This document shows positions 1-5,639 of a DNA stretch of 5,639 bases, piece by piece. Position 1 is the first letter of the stretch; each line of letters begins with the position of its first letter. The position numbers and the translations under genes were made by a program. The stretch is from Desulfuromonadaceae bacterium (lineage in GTDB: Bacteria > Desulfobacterota > Desulfuromonadia > Desulfuromonadales > Desulfuromonadaceae): assembly GCA_027065245.1 (NCBI GenBank), contig JAMOOS010000292.1, positions 1 through 5,639 of the forward strand, given 5' to 3'. Under the pieces are notes generated by a model. It did no database searches. It worked only from the letters and a program-made list of their open reading frames with translations, and was not told where the DNA came from.

Positions 1-1
1 C

Positions 2-2101
<2,100 letters not shown>

Positions 2102-2125
2102 TCGGGTACGACATTCCTCCCATTG

Positions 2126-2154
2126 GCCCCGCTGGCAACAGCGGGGCTTTTTTT
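2126..2154 (+). terminator. Intrinsic (Rho-independent) terminator of clpB
   Basis: It lies 24 nt after the clpB stop codon. A perfect 9-bp GC-rich stem (GCCCCGCTG / CAGCGGGGC) closes on a GCAA tetraloop of the GNRA type and is followed directly by seven T (2148-2154). The T run is only on the + strand side, so it should stop clpB transcripts. Read from the - strand, the hairpin is preceded by A7 and has no U-tract after it, so it is not a canonical terminator for the opposing adaptor gene. Confidence 0.94.
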
Positions 2155-2187
2155 ATCATCACTTTACACTTGAACGACAGGCAGTAA

Positions 2188-3501
2188 TCAGCGCTCGGTA
2201 AGCGCCTTGTCGCGCATTTGCAGCAGCGGTTTCAGCATATAGTCGAGGATGGTGCGTTTGCCGGTGAGGATATCCACCGTTACAGTCATGCCGGGGATGA
2301 TTTTCATCGGTTTCTCGGCGCCGCCGAGGTAATTTTTATCGGTTTTTACGTAAACCAGATAATAGCTGCGGTCGCGGCGATCGGTGATGGTGTCGGCGCT
2401 GATACGGGTAATCTTGCCTTCCAGGCCGCCATATTGGGAAAAGTTGTAGGCTGAATATTTAACGATGGCTTTCTGCCCCGGCTTAAGAAAGGCGATATCG
2501 GCCGGTTTTATCTTCACCTCGGCCAGCAGATTTTCCTCACATGGCACAATCTCCACCAGATCCATCCCCGGCTTGGCTACGCCGCCGATGGTGTTGACAA
2601 ATATCTGCTTGATAATCCCCTTCACCGGTGCTTTTACCAGGGTGCGCGTTACCTGATCCTTGAGGGAAGTCTGCTTCTCTTTAATCTGCAGAATCTCAGC
2701 CACTGTTTCGTTAAGTTCTTTTTGGGCACGATTGACAAAGCTCATGCGCAAGTCGTCAATTTTACTGTTCAGCTCCTTTATGGCGTCGCGAGCATTTTTT
2801 ATGGCAAAGGTTTCCGACTGCAACTTGTCGTTGATGTCGATGAGTTCGCGTTTCAGCGCCAGAAAGCCGGTTTTGGACTCGATGCCGCGTTCTACCAGCG
2901 GCTCCGTCATGGCTACCTGCTCCTTGAGCAATGTCCGCTTCTTTTTAAGATTGTTGATGCGTGATGAAGAATCGGCGATATTCCCGCGCCGCTGGGCTAT
3001 CTGGTGCTTGACAATGGTAATCTGGTTGTCGAGAAAATCCATGTGCGCCTGGTACAACTTGCGCGCGTTGGCCACCAGGTCGGGATGTTTGGCGGCAATA
3101 TTTTCGTCAAATTCAAGTTTCCCGCCGGTTTCGGCACGCAGACGCGCCGCTTTAAGGCGCAGTTCGATAAGTTTCCAGCGGCTCTCTTCAAAACTGCTGG
3201 CAAAGCGCTGATTATCGATTTTAAGCAGTGGCTGCCCCGGCTGCACCAGATCGCCGGGATGCACCATGATATCGGCGACAATACCACCTTCCAGGTTTTG
3301 AATTACCTGCACTTTGGAGGTAGTTACCACCCGGCCCTGGCCACGGGTGATCTGATCGATTTCGGCAAACGCCGCCCACACAAGCAGCGCCAGCACACTG
3401 ACAAGAATCACGTTAACCAGAATACGCGATTCGCGCCGGTTGCGCTGTACCACCGCCGCGCTGAGATTGGACATGAATTTTACATCATCCTGCATGGACA
3501 T
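2188..3501 (-). CDS. HlyD/LapC-family type I secretion periplasmic adaptor (membrane fusion protein)
   Basis: The adaptor of a T1SS: anchored in the inner membrane, it spans the periplasm to join the ABC exporter to a TolC-type channel. With the ATG at 3501 it is 437 residues. Seen: a short cytosolic N-terminus, one TM helix (about 26-47), a first lipoyl-like half-motif (about 64-99, with NLEGGIV), a long charged coiled-coil hairpin (about 101-284), a second lipoyl half (about 286-320, VKAPVKGII), a beta-barrel (about 324-388), and a C-terminal segment at 2233-2301 that fits the PROSITE HlyD secretion signature position by position (IIPGM...TGKRTILDYML). The frame opens further to a TTG at 3573, but that adds a Cys-rich 24-residue extension unlike the family. 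ATG 3501 has only a weak GGGA-type Shine-Dalgarno. ATG 3495 and ATG 3474 are alternatives, but LapC-like proteins usually keep a short xDxxFM segment before the TM, which favours 3501 or 3495. It lies downstream of the ABC gene on the same strand. Confidence 0.95.
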   Translation of the reverse strand: MSMQDDVKFMSNLSAAVVQRNRRESRILVNVILVSVLALLVWAAFAEIDQITRGQGRVVTTSKVQVIQNLEGGIVADIMVHPGDLVQPGQPLLKIDNQRFASSFEESRWKLIELRLKAARLRAETGGKLEFDENIAAKHPDLVANARKLYQAHMDFLDNQITIVKHQIAQRRGNIADSSSRINNLKKKRTLLKEQVAMTEPLVERGIESKTGFLALKRELIDINDKLQSETFAIKNARDAIKELNSKIDDLRMSFVNRAQKELNETVAEILQIKEKQTSLKDQVTRTLVKAPVKGIIKQIFVNTIGGVAKPGMDLVEIVPCEENLLAEVKIKPADIAFLKPGQKAIVKYSAYNFSQYGGLEGKITRISADTITDRRDRSYYLVYVKTDKNYLGGAEKPMKIIPGMTVTVDILTGKRTILDYMLKPLLQMRDKALTER

Positions 3502-3523
3502 AGGCCGCCGTCCCGGTTTGGTA

Positions 3524-3658
3524 TCATTGATGGTCTCGCAACAACAAACAAGATGGCAAAAGTGGTTGTTCAATGGTTAAGGCATACCAGTTGTATGTCA
3601 AAATGTTGAACAAGCGCTTGCGCCGCCGATGGGCAAACTGTTGCGCCGCCATCATCAT
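3524..3658 (-). CDS. Possible 44-codon ORF coupled to the ABC gene stop (doubtful)
   Basis: The ABC gene stop overlaps a start as ATGA: ATG at 3658-3656 and TGA at 3657-3655. Three consecutive in-frame ATG codons follow, and the frame runs 44 codons to a TGA at 3526-3524, 22 nt before the adaptor's ATG at 3501. The peptide has a basic stretch (HRRRKRLF) near its start and otherwise no recognisable domain, signal peptide or TM. No good Shine-Dalgarno precedes it, so translation would rely on re-initiation by ribosomes finishing the ABC gene. It could act as a coupling leader carrying ribosomes toward the adaptor, or be a chance frame. I do not recognise it, and its length alone is not significant. 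Confidence 0.13.
   Translation of the reverse strand: MMMAAQQFAHRRRKRLFNILTYNWYALTIEQPLLPSCLLLRDHQ
3573..3601 (-). promoter_or_regulatory. Candidate weak sigma70-like promoter ahead of the adaptor gene
   Basis: On the - strand a perfect -35 hexamer TTGACA occupies 3601-3596. At 17-nt spacing the -10 position reads AACCAT (3578-3573), matching TATAAT at only three of six bases, so the call rests mainly on the -35. If used, it would start transcription inside the ABC-adaptor gap and let the adaptor be expressed apart from the ABC gene. A chance hexamer is quite possible. Confidence 0.18.
3581..3599. repeat. Short inverted repeat (CATAC-N5-GTATG core)
   Basis: The core arms CATAC (3583-3587) and GTATG (3593-3597) flank a 5-nt spacer. 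The outer base pair 3581/3599 also matches, with one mismatch (G/T on the + strand) at 3582/3598. It lies within the -35/spacer region of the candidate promoter, a place where an operator could sit. It could also form a small mRNA stem-loop. Short enough to be accidental. Confidence 0.3.
3611..3620. repeat. 10-bp perfect palindrome CAAGCGCTTG
   Basis: CAAGCGCTTG equals its own reverse complement. It lies in the ABC-adaptor gap, about 10 bp upstream (in - strand sense) of the TTGACA hexamer. It does not extend beyond 10 bp. It is a possible protein-binding site, but a single short palindrome is weak evidence. Confidence 0.3.
3618..3650. repeat. 10-bp direct repeat TTGCGCCGCC, two copies
   Basis: Copies at 3618-3627 and 3641-3650 are exact and start 23 bp apart (just over two helical turns). 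Both lie in the ABC-adaptor gap, just after the ABC stop in - strand sense. They could be binding sites on the same DNA face or a remnant of a small duplication. If the small ORF is real, they fall within its codons. Confidence 0.45.
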
Positions 3659-5639
3659 TTGCTGAACCGTTGGAAAAACTCGCTTCTACTGCCGTCAAAC
3701 ACCAGCGCACCGCCGTCGAGAACCAGCACCCGATCCACCAGGTCGATCATGGTATTTTTGTGCGTGACCAGAAAGGTCGTTTTGTCGGCAATACGCTGTT
3801 TAAGCTGCTGCTTCACCTGCGCCTCGGTGGTGCCATCCATGGCGTTGGTAGGCTCGTCCAGCAACACCAGCGGCGCATCCTCGATAAAAGCGCGCGCGAT
3901 GGCCACTCCCTGCTTTTGACCGCCGGACAGGTTGGCGCCGCGCTCATCCACCCAGGCATCGAAACCGCGCGGATGGTTGGCGATAAATCCTTCCAGAGCA
4001 CCGGTGCGCGCGGCGGCCAGCAATGCTTCTCCGGCGGCATAGGGCACCTTGAAGGTGAGATTCTCGCGCAAGCTGCCTGCCATCAGGGTAAAATCCTGCG
4101 GCACATAGCTGGCGTTTTTGCGTAAAAACACCGGGCTTATCTGCGCCACATCCACACTGTCCACCAGCAGATTACCCTCCTGCGGACGGTACAAGCCTAG
4201 AATAAGTTTCAGCATGGTGCTTTTACCGGAACCGGTGCGACCGACAATAGCCACCTTTTCCCCCGCTTTGAAGGAGCAGGTTATATTTTTCAACGCCGGC
4301 TGTTCCGCTTCGGGATAGGTAAAACTTACACCGTTAAAAGTGACATCGCCGATGACGCTGGTTTTCTGGATAAAATCGTTGCCGCTGTGATGCTCCGATA
4401 CCTTGTTCATTATTTCGTCGATGGACTCGTAGGCCACGCGGGTCTGTTCGTAATTGGACAGCAGCGCCACCACCTGGCCGATGGGGGCGATAGTGCGCCC
4501 GGAGAGAATTGACACGGCAATAAGACCGCCCATGGTAAGCTGATGTTCGCCAATGAGGTAAACGCCGTAGATCACCACCAGCACGCTGTTAAGCTGAATA
4601 AGCATGCCGGTAACGGTAGACAAAGACGCCGACAGCATGCGGGTTTTTATCCCCAGCTCGGCCAGCTCCGCCACGGTATTCTCCCAGCGCCACTGAAACA
4701 GCCCGGCGGCATTGAGAAACTTGATATCCTTTATCCCCGCCAGCATCTCTATCAGCAGCGAATTTTTGCGCGCGGCGGCGGAAAAACTGGCGTAAATGGC
4801 ATCGAACAGCGGCTTTTTGATGAACATGGCGTAGAGGAACAGCAAGGTCATCATCACGCACGGAACCACCACCAGCGGCCCGGCCAAATAGTAGATAACC
4901 ACCAGGAACAACACGGTAAACGGCAAATCCACCAGTGCCAGCGTTACCGACGAGGTAAGAAAATTCCGCACGCTGTCAAACTCGCGAAAATTAACCGCAA
5001 ACGAGCCGATATTGCGCGGCGCCTGGGTCATATCGAGATCGAGAACTTTTTCGTACAGTTTGGAAATAATGATGATGTCGCTTTTTTTTGCCGCCAATTC
5101 GACAAAATAGGTGCGCAAAAACTTGAGGATGGTATCGAGCACGATCACCACTATTACGCCGATACCCAGCGCCCACAAGGTTTCGGTGGCGTTGTTGGGG
5201 ATAACGCGGTTGTAGACGTTACGGGTAAACAGCGGCATCGCCAGCACAAACAGGTTGACCAGCAACGATGCCTTGAGCACGTCCATATAGATGGGACGGG
5301 ATATTTTAAGCGTACTCCAGAACCAGTGACCGCCACTGCTTTTAAGTACCGGTTTATTCCGTTGATGATAATCGAAGCGGCGCGCGACAAAGAACACGTA
5401 GCCGCTGTACTGCTGACGCAGGGTGTCCAAATCCACGTCGCGCAGCGCGTCGTCATCCGGATCGCTGATAATCCGGCAGCGACCATTATCAATATCGATA
5501 CTTTCGACAATGCAGCCGCTGCCGTCATTGAGTGCCAGTATCGCCGGCAGGGTAAGGGGGGATATCTCTTCCAATGGCCGCTGCTTCAAACTGGCGCTGA
5601 GACCGGCTCGCTTTGCAGCGCGGGAGAAATTATCGATGA
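3655..5639 (-). CDS. LapB-type type I secretion ABC permease/ATPase, 5'-truncated by window edge
   Basis: The inner-membrane ABC exporter of a T1SS: it recognises the unfolded substrate and drives it through the adaptor-TolC conduit. 660 complete codons are visible before the TGA. In fragment numbering the N-terminal part (1 to about 90) is the end of a C39-peptidase-like domain (SRAAKRAGL, then LPAILAL), about six TM helices follow (about 119-138, 155-174, 229-249, 252-272, 340-361, 367-386), and the NBD starts near 427. NBD motifs are intact: Walker A GRTGSGKST (466-474; nt 4216-4242), Q-loop Q514, signature LSGGQ (570-574), Walker B LVLLDE (590-595) with D-loop NAMD, and H-loop H626. Where a C39 protease has its HFVV-type histidine, this protein reads GSGCIVES, so the domain looks non-catalytic, as in LapB and HlyB. 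The frame is open to nt 5637, and residues upstream of the TTG at 5589 fit the domain, so that TTG is not the start. LapB-like proteins are about 700-720 aa, so about 50-60 residues lie off the edge. Confidence 0.96.
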   Translation of the reverse strand, partial: IDNFSRAAKRAGLSASLKQRPLEEISPLTLPAILALNDGSGCIVESIDIDNGRCRIISDPDDDALRDVDLDTLRQQYSGYVFFVARRFDYHQRNKPVLKSSGGHWFWSTLKISRPIYMDVLKASLLVNLFVLAMPLFTRNVYNRVIPNNATETLWALGIGVIVVIVLDTILKFLRTYFVELAAKKSDIIIISKLYEKVLDLDMTQAPRNIGSFAVNFREFDSVRNFLTSSVTLALVDLPFTVLFLVVIYYLAGPLVVVPCVMMTLLFLYAMFIKKPLFDAIYASFSAAARKNSLLIEMLAGIKDIKFLNAAGLFQWRWENTVAELAELGIKTRMLSASLSTVTGMLIQLNSVLVVIYGVYLIGEHQLTMGGLIAVSILSGRTIAPIGQVVALLSNYEQTRVAYESIDEIMNKVSEHHSGNDFIQKTSVIGDVTFNGVSFTYPEAEQPALKNITCSFKAGEKVAIVGRTGSGKSTMLKLILGLYRPQEGNLLVDSVDVAQISPVFLRKNASYVPQDFTLMAGSLRENLTFKVPYAAGEALLAAARTGALEGFIANHPRGFDAWVDERGANLSGGQKQGVAIARAFIEDAPLVLLDEPTNAMDGTTEAQVKQQLKQRIADKTTFLVTHKNTMIDLVDRVLVLDGGALVFDGSRSEFFQRFSK
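5082..5089 (-). other. A8 homopolymer inside the ABC exporter gene
   Basis: The coding strand has eight consecutive A over the codons GCA AAA AAA AGC (Ala-Lys-Lys-Ser), just after the second TM helix. A -1 slip would enter a frame that stops at about nt 4991, roughly 30 codons on, giving a truncated product lacking the NBD. Runs of this length can cause polymerase slippage; here the codons may simply reflect Lys-Lys. Confidence 0.6.

Noticed and set aside
2126..2154. Bidirectional terminator serving both convergent genes
   Set aside because: From the - strand the stem is followed by CAATGGG rather than a U-tract, so only the + direction is supported.
2233..2301. Possible unusual C-terminal extension in the adaptor
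   Set aside because: The segment fits the standard HlyD secretion signature, so it is the normal end of the family.
3004..3609. A 201-codon + strand frame opposite the adaptor start and the gap
   Set aside because: Mostly antisense to conserved adaptor codons and without a domain, TM or signal pattern of its own; treated as a shadow.
4991..5176. 61-codon - strand frame within the ABC gene
   Set aside because: It is the -1 frame of the exporter across the A8 tract, not an independent gene; used only to place the stop after a slip.

Overview
The window is a convergent pair of transcription units, apparently chromosomal, from a Gram-negative bacterium. On the + strand, entering from the left edge, is the 3' four-fifths of clpB (the ClpB disaggregase), closed by a strong intrinsic terminator. 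On the - strand, entering from the right edge, are two genes of a type I secretion system (T1SS): a LapB-type ABC permease/ATPase, then a HlyD/LapC-type periplasmic adaptor. Both clpB and the ABC gene are cut by the window edges. Their reading frames stay open to the edges, so the first in-window start-like codons (GTG at nt 14, TTG at nt 5589) are not real starts.

Layout: 2-2101 clpB (+, partial); 2126-2154 terminator; 2188-3501 adaptor (-); 3502-3654 an unusually long gap between the two T1SS genes, holding a possible 44-codon ORF, a consensus -35-like hexamer, a short dyad and a 10-bp direct repeat; 3655-5639 ABC exporter (-, partial). I see no tRNA, rRNA, IS element, CRISPR array, or further gene.

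How the parts work together: the ABC protein sits in the inner membrane, where it recognises the secretion substrate and powers export. The adaptor bridges it to an outer-membrane TolC/LapE-type channel. Neither the channel nor the substrate is in the window. The subfamily (degenerate C39-like domain, LapC-like adaptor) suggests a large RTX-type adhesin or similar C-terminal-signal substrate, but this is inference. ClpB is a cytosolic DnaK-dependent disaggregase and has no evident functional link to the exporter; the neighbourhood is simply tail to tail.

Organism: a periplasmic adaptor implies a diderm. The start of the ClpB middle domain (a 'DSMPAELD' stretch) and a 'DSHGRTV' stretch in NBD2 look more like the Desulfuromonadota/deltaproteobacterial or Firmicutes/Negativicutes style than the enterobacterial one. 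This is from memory of the family, without a search, and is low confidence. I do not see a clearly undescribed system. The parts most worth a second look are the ABC-adaptor gap and an A8 homopolymer inside the ABC gene.
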